Translations under genes and position numbers: made by a program
The notes under the pieces: generated by a model
Databases searched by the model: none
Seen by the model: the letters and a program-made list of their open reading frames with translations, nothing else
What the model was told of the DNA's origin: nothing
Source of the DNA: Oscillospiraceae bacterium
GTDB lineage: Bacteria; Bacillota_A; Clostridia; Oscillospirales; CAG-272
DNA: 11,717 nucleotides
Assembly (NCBI GenBank): GCA_015064195.1
Contig: SVSO01000080.1
Coordinates: 1-11,717 of the forward strand
Direction: 5' to 3'
Part shown: positions 5,668 to 11,717 of the stretch, piece by piece
How the letters are laid out: each line of letters opens with the position of its first letter
Position numbering within the stretch: position 1 is the first letter of the stretch

Positions 5668-6192
5668 TCACCGCAGCTTCTTGGTCAAATACAGCACCAG
5701 ATCGTCGTCTACACAGTAATTCTCATACGGCACACACGGAGACCTGCCGTACCAGACACCCGTGCCGTCCGGAATGTAGCCGCGTTTGCAGTACATTCGC
5801 TGGGCACTGCCATAGCCGCAGTACAGGCCAACGCCAAGGTATACAGTGTCGGCATAGCGGCCGGCAATCTCCTCGGCCACATCCATCAGCTTACTGCCGA
5901 TGCCGTTGCGGCGGTATTTTTCCAGAACGCCGAAATCCACAATCTCAGGCCAGAGTCCGTGTTGGAACGGCCCCGCTTTTCGTCCGGGATACACGTTGAT
6001 GTAACCGGCGATATTTCCCCGGTATTCCGCCACAAGATTGATCGAAATACCCTTCGCCTGATCGCTCAGACAGAGCAGATATTTGTCAATGGTCTGATGC
6101 CAGCCCTGCGCGATCTCCTCATCGGTGATGATCGGAGCGTCAGATTCCCGCAGATCGCGGATCAGGATGGTTTCATCCGAATAGTAAATCAT
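5668..6192 (-). CDS. GNAT-family N-acetyltransferase
   Basis: A 174-residue cytoplasmic acetyltransferase of the GNAT fold, expected to transfer an acetyl group from acetyl-CoA to an unknown amine. The opening IRDLRESDAPII is typical of the GNAT first strand and helix. VDFGVLEKYRRNGIGSKLMD carries the acetyl-CoA pyrophosphate-binding motif (R-R-N-G-I-G). The later YCKRGYIPDGTG matches the usual C-terminal strand region. The start is ATG at 6192, preceded by AAGGCGG about ten bases upstream. It begins 19 bases after the nth stop, so the two genes are probably one operon from the promoter at 6906-6878, ending at the hairpin 5593-5624. Substrate and biological role cannot be told from sequence. 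Confidence 0.88.
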   Translation of the reverse strand: MIYYSDETILIRDLRESDAPIITDEEIAQGWHQTIDKYLLCLSDQAKGISINLVAEYRGNIAGYINVYPGRKAGPFQHGLWPEIVDFGVLEKYRRNGIGSKLMDVAEEIAGRYADTVYLGVGLYCGYGSAQRMYCKRGYIPDGTGVWYGRSPCVPYENYCVDDDLVLYLTKKLR

Positions 6193-6211
6193 AATCGTGC
6201 ACCGCCTTCAT

Positions 6212-6847
6212 TTATTCTTCATGCAGACAAATATCACGCATGGGGCATTCGCCGCATTTGGGCGAGCGCGCGGTGCAGACATCGCGGCCGTACTGCACCA
6301 CGCGATGGCAGAAATCCGACTGCTTTTCCGGCTCAATGAGGGGGATCAGGATCTTTTCGATCTTCACCGGATCCTTCAGCGATTCCGGATAGAGTCCGAT
6401 GCGGCCGCAGATGCGGATGCAGTGGGTATCCGTCACGATCGCCGGCTTGCCGTACACATCGCCCAGCAGAAGATTGGCGATCTTCCGCCCGACACCGGGA
6501 AGCTCCAATAACTCCTCCATGGTATCCGGCAGCACACCGCCATGCCGGTCACGGACGATGATGCAGGCATCCTTGATGTTTTTCGCCTTGGTTTTGTAAA
6601 GTCCGCAGGGGCGCACGATCTCCTCCAGCTCATGAAGATCGCAGTCCGCCACCGCCTCCAGCGTGGGCATCCTTTCAAACAGCTCCCGGCAGACAATGTT
6701 GACTCTGGCATCGGTACACTGTGCCGACAGCCGTCCCATGATCAGAAGCTTCCATGCCTCTCCCCCCGATTCCAGTGCGCATTGTGCCTCGGGATAAATT
6801 TTCTCAAGCCGCGCGCAGAATTCGCGGGCGCGTTCCAGCTGTGTCAT
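6212..6847 (-). CDS. nth: Endonuclease III (DNA glycosylase/AP lyase)
   Basis: Base-excision-repair enzyme that removes oxidised pyrimidines and cleaves the resulting abasic site. The 211 residues equal the usual length of the family. The helix-hairpin-helix LPGVGRKIANLLLG contains the catalytic lysine position (GVGRK), and the conserved aspartate follows in VTDTH. The C-terminal iron-sulfur loop is complete: C-x6-C-x2-C-x5-C in CTARSPKCGECPMRDIC. The start at 6847 is supported by AAAGGA eight bases upstream. A longer in-frame start at 6964 would place the promoter inside the gene and is rejected. It is first gene of an operon with the downstream acetyltransferase, and its promoter is close to GCGCAA operator-like sites shared with the divergent XRE gene. 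Confidence 0.95.
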   Translation of the reverse strand: MTQLERAREFCARLEKIYPEAQCALESGGEAWKLLIMGRLSAQCTDARVNIVCRELFERMPTLEAVADCDLHELEEIVRPCGLYKTKAKNIKDACIIVRDRHGGVLPDTMEELLELPGVGRKIANLLLGDVYGKPAIVTDTHCIRICGRIGLYPESLKDPVKIEKILIPLIEPEKQSDFCHRVVQYGRDVCTARSPKCGECPMRDICLHEE

Positions 6848-6877
6848 AGTCACGATCCTTTCGATAAAGATACCACT

Positions 6878-6906
6878 ATTATACCGCAATTTTGGCGGAT
6901 TGTCAA
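6878..6906 (-). promoter_or_regulatory. Consensus sigma-A promoter of the nth operon
   Basis: On the minus strand TTGACA (6906-6901) and TATAAT (6883-6878) are separated by exactly 17 bp, a perfect consensus. The expected start is near 6871, giving a leader of about 24 bases that includes AAAGGA. Confidence 0.9.
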
Positions 6907-6915
6907 CCAGATTCG

Positions 6916-6966
6916 CCGCGCAACCGGAAAAAATCCGGCAGTTGCGCAATAATTGGTTGCGCAACC
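6916..6966. promoter_or_regulatory. Cluster of three GCGCAA-centred operator-like sites
   Basis: Site 1 is CCGCGCAACCGG at 6916-6927, ten bases upstream of the nth -35 box. Site 2 is the palindrome TTGCGCAA at 6942-6949. Site 3 is the 12-bp palindrome GGTTGCGCAACC at 6955-6966, covering the XRE -35 box. Centres of sites 2 and 3 are 15 bp apart. Sites 1 and 3 also lie in a 17-bp direct repeat (6918-6934 and 6959-6975, two mismatches) spaced 41 bp. The likely binder is the adjacent helix-turn-helix protein, which would then repress itself; effect on nth is speculative. Confidence 0.6.
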
Positions 6967-6985
6967 GGGGAAAATGTGCTATAAT
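6957..6985 (+). promoter_or_regulatory. Promoter of the membrane-anchored XRE gene
   Basis: TTGCGC (6957-6962), 17 bp, TATAAT (6980-6985) with TGC extended -10. The -35 box lies wholly within the palindrome GGTTGCGCAACC, so a protein bound there would exclude polymerase. Confidence 0.75.
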
Positions 6986-7017
6986 AGAACCGGGATTTCA
7001 CCAAAGGAGGTATTCTC

Positions 7018-7368
7018 ATGGCAGCTTCCAGAATCGAATTCGGGTATCTGTTTTTCGTCCTCATCCCGGCAGTCACCGCACTGCTCATCGCCGCCATCGT
7101 CATCGTCACCGTGTTGCTCACCGTCCGCGCCAACCGCCGCTCATCCGTGCCCACGCCGGACGTGCCGAAAAAGCCCCTTTCCCAGCTTCTGCGGGAGCTT
7201 CGGTCATCCGCCGGCATGACGCAGGAATATGTAGCCGAAGCCGTCGGTGTAAGCCGTCAGGCAGTGTCCAAATGGGAATCGGGCGCATCCGATCCCACCG
7301 CCGCCAATCTGACCGCTCTTGCCGGGTTGTATCACATTCCCGTCGAAGAGCTGATGGCCGCAAAATGA
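7018..7368 (+). CDS. Small XRE-family HTH protein with N-terminal membrane helix
   Basis: A 116-residue protein. Residues ~9-36 form one long hydrophobic helix (FLVLIP...TVLLTV type), followed by Arg-Ala-Asn-Arg-Arg, which predicts the C-terminal part inside the cell. After a short Pro-rich linker, residues ~54-107 are a Cro/C1-type helix-turn-helix (MTQEYVAEAVGVSRQAVSKWE, SDPTAANLTALAGLYHI). It should act as a membrane-tethered DNA-binding regulator. The start is ATG seven bases after AGGAGG. Palindromes over its own promoter suggest autoregulation. It is divergent from nth and convergent with spoIIE. XRE proteins with membrane segments usually carry them after the HTH; here the order is reversed. 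No effector or other target can be named. Confidence 0.85.
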   Translation: MAASRIEFGYLFFVLIPAVTALLIAAIVIVTVLLTVRANRRSSVPTPDVPKKPLSQLLRELRSSAGMTQEYVAEAVGVSRQAVSKWESGASDPTAANLTALAGLYHIPVEELMAAK

Positions 7369-7371
7369 TAC

Positions 7372-7406
7372 GCGGCTCCGATGCCTGTCACCGGAGCCGC
7401 TTTTTT
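7372..7406 (+). terminator. Intrinsic terminator of the XRE gene
   Basis: GCGGCTCCG (7372-7380) pairs perfectly with CGGAGCCGC (7392-7400), loop of 11 bases, followed by six T (7401-7406). It starts three bases after the stop codon and lies between the convergent XRE and spoIIE genes. Confidence 0.92.
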
Positions 7407-7429
7407 CTATTCAATTTTCCGCATTTTGT

Positions 7430-9826
7430 TCAGCTTTCATCCGTCTCCCCATCGTTGGCACTCACACGCACCAGCGCGACCGTCATGTCATCGCTCCGCT
7501 TGTTGCTGAGTGCCGCATTATCGAGGATCTTGTCCGCCATGATCTGCAGATTGTCCTCCCATTCATAGGTGAGCAGATTGGCCAGCCAGATGCCGTCCTC
7601 CAGCGACTGCGCCACACCGTCGCTGAGCATGATAATAATATCGTCCTCCTTCAGATCAAACCGGATCTTCTCCGCATCGATGGCGGATAATATGCCGATG
7701 GGCACGGTTTTCGACTGGAGCTTGTATAGATTACCGTTTCTCAGGACGTAGGACGGTGCCGCACCACTTTTGACAAAGCAGGCCTCTCCCGTGATCATGT
7801 CGATCTCGCACAGGTCGATGGTAGCCGAGCATTCCGACGCCCGGCTCCGGATAAAGCCGTTGAGCATCTCCAGCGTCACCGCCTTGCCGTTTCCGCCGGA
7901 CAGCATCTGCTCGCAGAAAACGGCGCACAGCTTGGATGTAATGGCAGCCTCGCGACCGCTGCCCATGCCATCCGAGATGAGCGTGTAGAAATAATCCTCC
8001 TGATTTTCAAACATGGCCGCAGTGTCTCCGTTCGCGCTCTCGGATTCTTTAACGCTCGTTGCTTTGGCGTTTTCGACGCGGAAGCGCCTGCGAGCCGTCA
8101 GAGTCACTGTCACCGTGTTTTCTTCGATCTGGAAGCGGGGCGACGTAAGATGGGTGCGGACAGTATTTTCTACAGCGCGCCGGATCTCGTCCGCTCCCAT
8201 CCGCACGCGCGAAAGATCAACACCTCCTATGATGATCTGCTTTTTTCGTTTGCCGTAGCACAGCGCACGGGATGCGGCAATGTCCATATACCGCAGGGAA
8301 CGGCGCAGTTTTTTCGTCAGTTCTTCATCGATTTTGTATTCTTCATCATTGGCCGATACCGACTCCGCAAGCAGCTTTGACAGTGCTTCATAATCAATGG
8401 CAAAAGCCTCCGTTTTGTCGTCCTTGATCAAGCGTTCGACCAGCTCAGCGACTCCCAGATTGATCTGCGCCGCTATCTTTTCGATGTTATAGCAGCGCTC
8501 CCGTATGTAGCCGGGAATATCGGCAAGCTCGATTCTGCCCGATTTGTACAGCTCGGTGGTGATTTTACTCTGCGCGTCCAGCGTTGATGTACACTCACGC
8601 TCCCAGCAGAGCGATGCGAGCGAGCACTTCCGGCAGTGACGGTCGAAGGATGTGTCACAAACCTGCTTGAGATCAATAATTCCCGGCCTTCTCAGTCGGT
8701 CGGAGAGTGTGTAGATCACGTCGGACAGCCGTCCGAGCGCCTGGGACAGCGAATTCATGCGCAAAACCGTATCGTTCTGTTTTTTCTCCATGATCAGTGC
8801 TTCCTCTCCGATCTTGTCATAATCCGGCTGAGCGAAAACGGGCAGGCGGGGCATGACACCGTAGTAGGACAGCGGCAGAAAGATGGCCGCCGCGCCAAGG
8901 GTATCCGGCAGAAGACGCTGAAGGATCGTGAAGCCGTCCATGGACGCGCCAAGGGTCATGGCGGCGACACAGCCCGCCGCGGCCGCTATGATCTTCGCAT
9001 ATTTCCACAGAACGCCCACCGTCAGTCCTGCCGCCGCCAGGATGCAGGGTGCCGCGGCAACGGAATAGGAAAGCGGCACTTCACCAAGCCGCATCGCCGT
9101 ACCGCAGGCAAGCCCCGACAGCAGTCCCACCGCGCATCCCCGCAGTGCGCCTGCAGAGGAAGCCGTCCAAAGCGTCACAAAGAATGCCGCCGCGAATGCC
9201 GGAGAAAAGCCGAAAATGTTATATTCCCGCAGAGAAAATACCGTGATGAACATGAGCACCGCCGAGGAGATCTCCGCATATTTTGACAGCTGCTCGCGTT
9301 TGGTGAACAGCCCCGCCAGTGCCAGTGTGGTCAGCGGGCTGATGAAAAATCCCGCCAGCAGTCCGAACAGATCATAGTAGAGAAATCCGCCGGAGATCAG
9401 CCGGTACAGGCCGAATACGAAGGCCGCGAAGCAGGAGACCGTGCATCGGAGCAGTACCGTCTCATCGAACAGCCTGTCCGAATCCGAGAGATTTTTCAGC
9501 TTCAGCTTGCAGAGCGCGTACCGGAGCGCAATGCAGACGGTGTAGACTGTCGCCGCCGCCACTGCATTCCCGCGGTTGAACAGCGCGGAGATGAGCAGTC
9601 CCAGCCAGCTGTAAGCGGGGAAGCGATTCACCGCCGCAAGATAAGCGATGCCGAAGGGATAGCTGCCGAACGCCGCGCCTGCCGAGCCGAGGATGAAGGA
9701 CAGCACCGCCGTCCCGAAGCCCTTGAGAATATGTACGAAACTCAGCTTTGTCAGGTCAAACGCGTCGCCCTCCGAGGTGAGAAATGCCTTTGCAATGGAT
9801 TTTTTGAGGATGTTTTGGATAGCCAT
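7430..9826 (-). CDS. spoIIE: Stage II sporulation protein E, membrane PP2C phosphatase
   Basis: A 798-residue integral membrane serine phosphatase, close to the usual ~820. In sporulating Firmicutes SpoIIE sits at the polar septum and dephosphorylates SpoIIAA, releasing sigma-F in the forespore. From about residue 35 to 310 the sequence is a series of hydrophobic helices (about ten in the family). A cytoplasmic regulatory region follows, with a Cys cluster (CDTSFDRHCRKCSLASLC). The PP2C domain at the C-terminus carries the metal-binding ISDGMGSG (Asp619), GAAPSYVLR and MLSDGVAQ motifs and ends with SDDMTVALVRV. The start at 9826 is chosen because the promoter lies at 9893-9861; an in-frame ATG at 9925 is upstream of it. 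The ribosome site AAAGGA is 12 bases away. It is divergent from nfnA and convergent with the XRE gene. Confidence 0.95.
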   Translation of the reverse strand: MAIQNILKKSIAKAFLTSEGDAFDLTKLSFVHILKGFGTAVLSFILGSAGAAFGSYPFGIAYLAAVNRFPAYSWLGLLISALFNRGNAVAAATVYTVCIALRYALCKLKLKNLSDSDRLFDETVLLRCTVSCFAAFVFGLYRLISGGFLYYDLFGLLAGFFISPLTTLALAGLFTKREQLSKYAEISSAVLMFITVFSLREYNIFGFSPAFAAAFFVTLWTASSAGALRGCAVGLLSGLACGTAMRLGEVPLSYSVAAAPCILAAAGLTVGVLWKYAKIIAAAAGCVAAMTLGASMDGFTILQRLLPDTLGAAAIFLPLSYYGVMPRLPVFAQPDYDKIGEEALIMEKKQNDTVLRMNSLSQALGRLSDVIYTLSDRLRRPGIIDLKQVCDTSFDRHCRKCSLASLCWERECTSTLDAQSKITTELYKSGRIELADIPGYIRERCYNIEKIAAQINLGVAELVERLIKDDKTEAFAIDYEALSKLLAESVSANDEEYKIDEELTKKLRRSLRYMDIAASRALCYGKRKKQIIIGGVDLSRVRMGADEIRRAVENTVRTHLTSPRFQIEENTVTVTLTARRRFRVENAKATSVKESESANGDTAAMFENQEDYFYTLISDGMGSGREAAITSKLCAVFCEQMLSGGNGKAVTLEMLNGFIRSRASECSATIDLCEIDMITGEACFVKSGAAPSYVLRNGNLYKLQSKTVPIGILSAIDAEKIRFDLKEDDIIIMLSDGVAQSLEDGIWLANLLTYEWEDNLQIMADKILDNAALSNKRSDDMTVALVRVSANDGETDES

Positions 9827-9860
9827 GATTTTTTCCCGTCCTTTTTTGGTGTGTGCAATT

Positions 9861-9914
9861 ATTATACACGAAATCATGAAAATCCTCTGTCGATTGATGG
9901 ATGCACTTTCGACG
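9861..9914 (-). promoter_or_regulatory. Spo0A-type spoIIE promoter with 21-bp spacer and 0A-box-like sites
   Basis: On the minus strand TCGACA (9893-9888) and TATAAT (9866-9861) are separated by 21 bp, too far for an ordinary sigma-A promoter. The Bacillus subtilis spoIIE promoter, activated by Spo0A, has the same unusual spacing. TGTCGAT on the plus strand (9888-9894) matches the 0A box TGNCGAA at six of seven positions and overlaps the -35-like box. CGTCGAA on the minus strand (9914-9908) is a second six-of-seven match just upstream. No -35-like box was seen at 17 bp, which supports the Spo0A reading. Confidence 0.65.
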
Positions 9915-9931
9915 AAGATAAACAAAGCAAA

Positions 9932-9966
9932 GGGCGGGGAATGACGATGCGTGCCATTTCCCGCCC
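9932..9966. other. Strong 35-bp hairpin in the spoIIE-nfnA intergenic region
   Basis: GGGCGGG (9932-9938) pairs with CCCGCCC (9960-9966), continued by a G-T pair and AATG/CATT, then one mismatch and a C-G pair, around a seven-base loop. The rest of the 345-bp gap (9827-10171) holds the spoIIE and nfnA promoters and a few short repeats, with no supported gene. Only the minus-strand side has a T-rich tail, so a weak terminator blocking transcription into spoIIE is possible. Confidence 0.6.
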
Positions 9967-9974
9967 GAAGCCTG

Positions 9975-10081
9975 TCCGGATCCGGAGAAACGGCGCACTT
10001 TTACTCGATTTCCGGCGTGCATATTCCGGAAAGCCGTGCATATGTACAACGTGAGCGTGAAATTTTGCTGAAAATATTCAC
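9975..10081. promoter_or_regulatory. Short palindromes and repeats upstream of the nfnA promoter
   Basis: Visible elements are the 12-bp palindrome TCCGGATCCGGA (9975-9986), a 9-bp direct repeat CGTGCATAT (10016-10024 and 10035-10043, 19 bp apart) and an imperfect dyad GTGAA...TTCAC (10057-10081) ending ten bases before the -35 box. They may be operator sites for nfnA, but none matches a motif I can name with confidence. Confidence 0.35.
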
Positions 10082-10090
10082 TGAATGCTA

Positions 10091-10120
10091 TTGCAATCGG
10101 ACGGCAAAGTGTGGTATAAT
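10091..10120 (+). promoter_or_regulatory. Sigma-A promoter of the nfnAB operon
   Basis: TTGCAA (10091-10096), 18 bp, TATAAT (10115-10120). Transcription would start near 10127, leaving a leader of about 45 bases with AAGGAG at 10159-10164. Confidence 0.75.
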
Positions 10121-10171
10121 TAAAGGTGCAGTAAAAAAACGCAAATCCATTTACTGTCAAGGAGCCTACCT

Positions 10172-11023
10172 ATGTACAGGATAACAACAAAAAAATCACT
10201 CAACCCCACCGTTACCATGATGGATATTGAGGCGCCGCTGGTCGCAAAAAAGGCCAAGCCCGGCCAGTTCATCATCCTCCGCACCGATGCGGACGGGGAA
10301 CGCATCCCTCTCACCATCGCAGGATACGACAGGGAAGCCGGCACGGTCAAGATCATCTTCCAGATCGTCGGCGCAACCACCGAAGCATTAAACCACAAAA
10401 ATGTGGGCGATTATATTGAAGATTTTGTCGGCCCGCTGGGAATGCCCACCGAGCTTGACGGACTCCGCAAGGTCTGCATCGTGGGCGGCGGCGTCGGCTG
10501 TGCCATCGCCATGCCCATTGCCAAGGCACTTCACGACGCGGGATGCGAGGTCACATCCGTCATCGGCTTCCGCTCGAAGGATCTGCTCATTCTCGAGGAT
10601 GAATTCGCCGCCGCATCGGAAAAGCTGTATGTCATGACCGACGACGGCTCATACGGCAGACAGGGCAATGTCTGCGTACCGCTGAACGAGATGTTCGCCG
10701 CCGGTGAGACCTTTGACAAGATCATCACCATCGGCCCGCTGATCATGATGAAATTCGTGGTGGAAGCGGCCCGTCCCACCGGGATCCCCTGCGTGGTGTC
10801 CATGAATCCCATCATGATCGACGGCACGGGAATGTGCGGCGGATGCCGGCTCACCGTCGGCGGCAAGACGCGATTCGCCTGCGTTGACGGCCCGGATTTC
10901 GACGGCTATGAGGTGGATTTCGACGAAGCCATGGAGCGTGGAAGTATGTACCGCGACTTCGAGCGTCATGCCCACGAGAAAACCTGCAATCTGTTCGCCA
11001 AAGCTGAGAAGGGAGGGGAATGA
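10172..11023 (+). CDS. nfnA: NfnA, FAD/NAD- and [2Fe-2S]-binding subunit of ferredoxin:NADP+ oxidoreductase
   Basis: A 283-residue cytoplasmic flavoprotein of the sulfide/dihydroorotate dehydrogenase-like reductase family. With NfnB it forms the electron-bifurcating complex that links reduced ferredoxin, NADH and NADP+. The N-terminal barrel ends in the flavin-binding RIPLTIAGYD (about residues 50-59). The Rossmann segment VCIVGGGVGCAIAMPIAKAL binds NAD. The cluster motif DGTGMCGGCRLTVGG...CVDGPDF supplies Asp217, Cys222, Cys225 and Cys237, matching the Asp-plus-three-Cys ligation known for Nfn. The start is ATG seven bases after AAGGAG. The nfnB start follows at once (or overlaps by ATGA), so the two are co-translated. 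Homologues lacking the partner can act with other dehydrogenases, but the neighbour here makes Nfn the best reading. Confidence 0.92.
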   Translation: MYRITTKKSLNPTVTMMDIEAPLVAKKAKPGQFIILRTDADGERIPLTIAGYDREAGTVKIIFQIVGATTEALNHKNVGDYIEDFVGPLGMPTELDGLRKVCIVGGGVGCAIAMPIAKALHDAGCEVTSVIGFRSKDLLILEDEFAAASEKLYVMTDDGSYGRQGNVCVPLNEMFAAGETFDKIITIGPLIMMKFVVEAARPTGIPCVVSMNPIMIDGTGMCGGCRLTVGGKTRFACVDGPDFDGYEVDFDEAMERGSMYRDFERHAHEKTCNLFAKAEKGGE

Positions 11024-11025
11024 TC

Positions 11026-11717
11026 ATGCCGAATATGTCGCCAAAAAAGAATCCCATGCCCTCTCAGGAAGCATCCGTCCGCGCTCACAATTTCGATGAG
11101 GTCGCTCTCGGCTACACCGAGGAAACGGCGCTGGATGAAGCCCTCCGCTGCCTTGACTGCAAGCATATGCCCTGCGTTTCCGGATGCCCGGTCAACATTC
11201 ACATTCCCGCCTTTATCGGAAAAATCAAGGAAGGCGATTTCGAGGGTGCATATCAGATCATCAGCCGCTCGTCATCCCTCCCCGCAGTCTGCGGCCGTGT
11301 ATGTCCCCAGGAAACCCAGTGCGAGGCGAAATGCGTCCGCGGCATCAAGGGCGAGCCGGTGGGAATCGGCCGTCTGGAGCGGTTCGTCGCCGACTGGCAC
11401 AATGCCCATGCCGACACGCCTGCCGAAATTCCCGCATCAAACGGCCATCGCGTGGCAGTGGTAGGCTCCGGCCCGTCCGGACTCACCTGCGCCGGCGATC
11501 TTGCGCGAAAGGGCTACGCCGTCACCGTTTATGAAGCACTCCACACTGCCGGCGGCGTGCTGGTCTATGGCATTCCCGAATTCCGTCTGCCAAAGGCCAT
11601 CGTACAGAAGGAAGTGGATAATCTCCGCGCCATGGGTGTGAAAATCGAAACCAATGTGGTCATCGGCAAAACGCTGACCGTGGATGAGCTGTTTGAAGAC
11701 GGCTTTGAGGCGGTGTT
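11026..11717 (+). CDS. nfnB: NfnB / glutamate-synthase small-subunit-like flavoprotein, 3' end cut by window
   Basis: The first 230 codons of a larger flavoprotein (the family is about 460 residues) run off the window edge. Two [4Fe-4S] motifs are complete: Cys42, 45, 50, 54 (CLDCKHMPCVSGCP) and Cys89, 93, 99, 103 (CGRVCPQETQCEAKC). A dinucleotide fold begins with VAVVGSGPSGL (residues 143-153), and GGVLVYGIPEFRLPK is the hallmark of the GltD/NfnB group. As NfnB it would carry the bifurcating FAD and the NADP(H) site. GGGAGGGG at 11011-11018 serves the ATG at 11026. An in-frame ATG at 11020 overlaps the nfnA stop as ATGA but is very close to the ribosome site. Annotation as glutamate synthase small chain is the main alternative; the nfnA partner argues against it. 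Confidence 0.9.
   Translation, partial: MPNMSPKKNPMPSQEASVRAHNFDEVALGYTEETALDEALRCLDCKHMPCVSGCPVNIHIPAFIGKIKEGDFEGAYQIISRSSSLPAVCGRVCPQETQCEAKCVRGIKGEPVGIGRLERFVADWHNAHADTPAEIPASNGHRVAVVGSGPSGLTCAGDLARKGYAVTVYEALHTAGGVLVYGIPEFRLPKAIVQKEVDNLRAMGVKIETNVVIGKTLTVDELFEDGFEAV

Noticed and set aside
6848..6964. N-terminal extension of nth to the ATG at 6964
   Set aside because: The extension would contain the perfect promoter at 6906-6878 and the operator sites, while the ATG at 6847 has a good ribosome site and gives the normal family length.
8636..9286. 216-residue plus-strand frame inside spoIIE
   Set aside because: It is a low-complexity Arg/His/Gly-rich shadow of the spoIIE membrane region, without ribosome site or family match.
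9827..9925. 33-residue N-terminal extension of SpoIIE
   Set aside because: The -10 box at 9866-9861 lies within it and the -35-like box also falls inside, so it cannot be part of the transcript from that promoter.
1..11717. CRISPR arrays, tRNA or rRNA genes, complete insertion sequences, defence or toxin-antitoxin systems
   Set aside because: No regularly spaced repeats, tRNA-like folds, rRNA blocks, transposase or defence motifs were seen on either strand by eye.

Overview
The window reads as chromosomal DNA from a spore-forming, Gram-positive gut-type member of the Clostridia (Oscillospiraceae-like; this is inference). The basis is a SpoIIE with its membrane-spanning N-terminus and PP2C domain, an NfnAB-type ferredoxin:NADP+ oxidoreductase pair, lipoproteins with clostridial signal peptides, strong GGAGG ribosome sites and several near-perfect sigma-A promoters. 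No rRNA, tRNA, CRISPR array or intact insertion sequence was recognised.

Left part (1-5583): two tandem copies of one module. Each has a solute-binding lipoprotein on the minus strand and an AraC-family regulator on the plus strand, fired from back-to-back promoters (SBP1 501-1997 with AraC1 2174-3034; SBP2 3077-4561 with AraC2 4735-5583). The two copies are clearly diverged paralogues. A third, broken copy of the divergent promoter lies at 122-255. It is a 134-bp near-exact repeat of 2058-2191 and keeps only the first six codons of an AraC gene. The sequence after it (256-450) contains hairpins and terminator-like structures but no recognisable gene. No permease or ATPase gene accompanies the binding proteins, so their transport partners, if any, lie elsewhere.

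Middle (5584-7406): a minus-strand pair, endonuclease III (nth) then a GNAT acetyltransferase, is transcribed from a perfect sigma-A promoter. Divergent from nth is a small protein with an N-terminal membrane helix and a C-terminal XRE helix-turn-helix. The shared intergenic region carries three GCGCAA-centred sites, one of them a 12-bp palindrome over the regulator's -35 box, which suggests autoregulation and possibly control of nth.

Right part (7430-11717): spoIIE on the minus strand is preceded by a promoter whose -35-like and -10 boxes are 21 bp apart and overlap Spo0A-box-like sequence, as known for Spo0A-dependent spoIIE promoters. Divergent from it, nfnA and the start of nfnB (cut by the window edge) form an operon. 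NfnAB couples ferredoxin, NADH and NADP(H) pools by flavin-based electron bifurcation.
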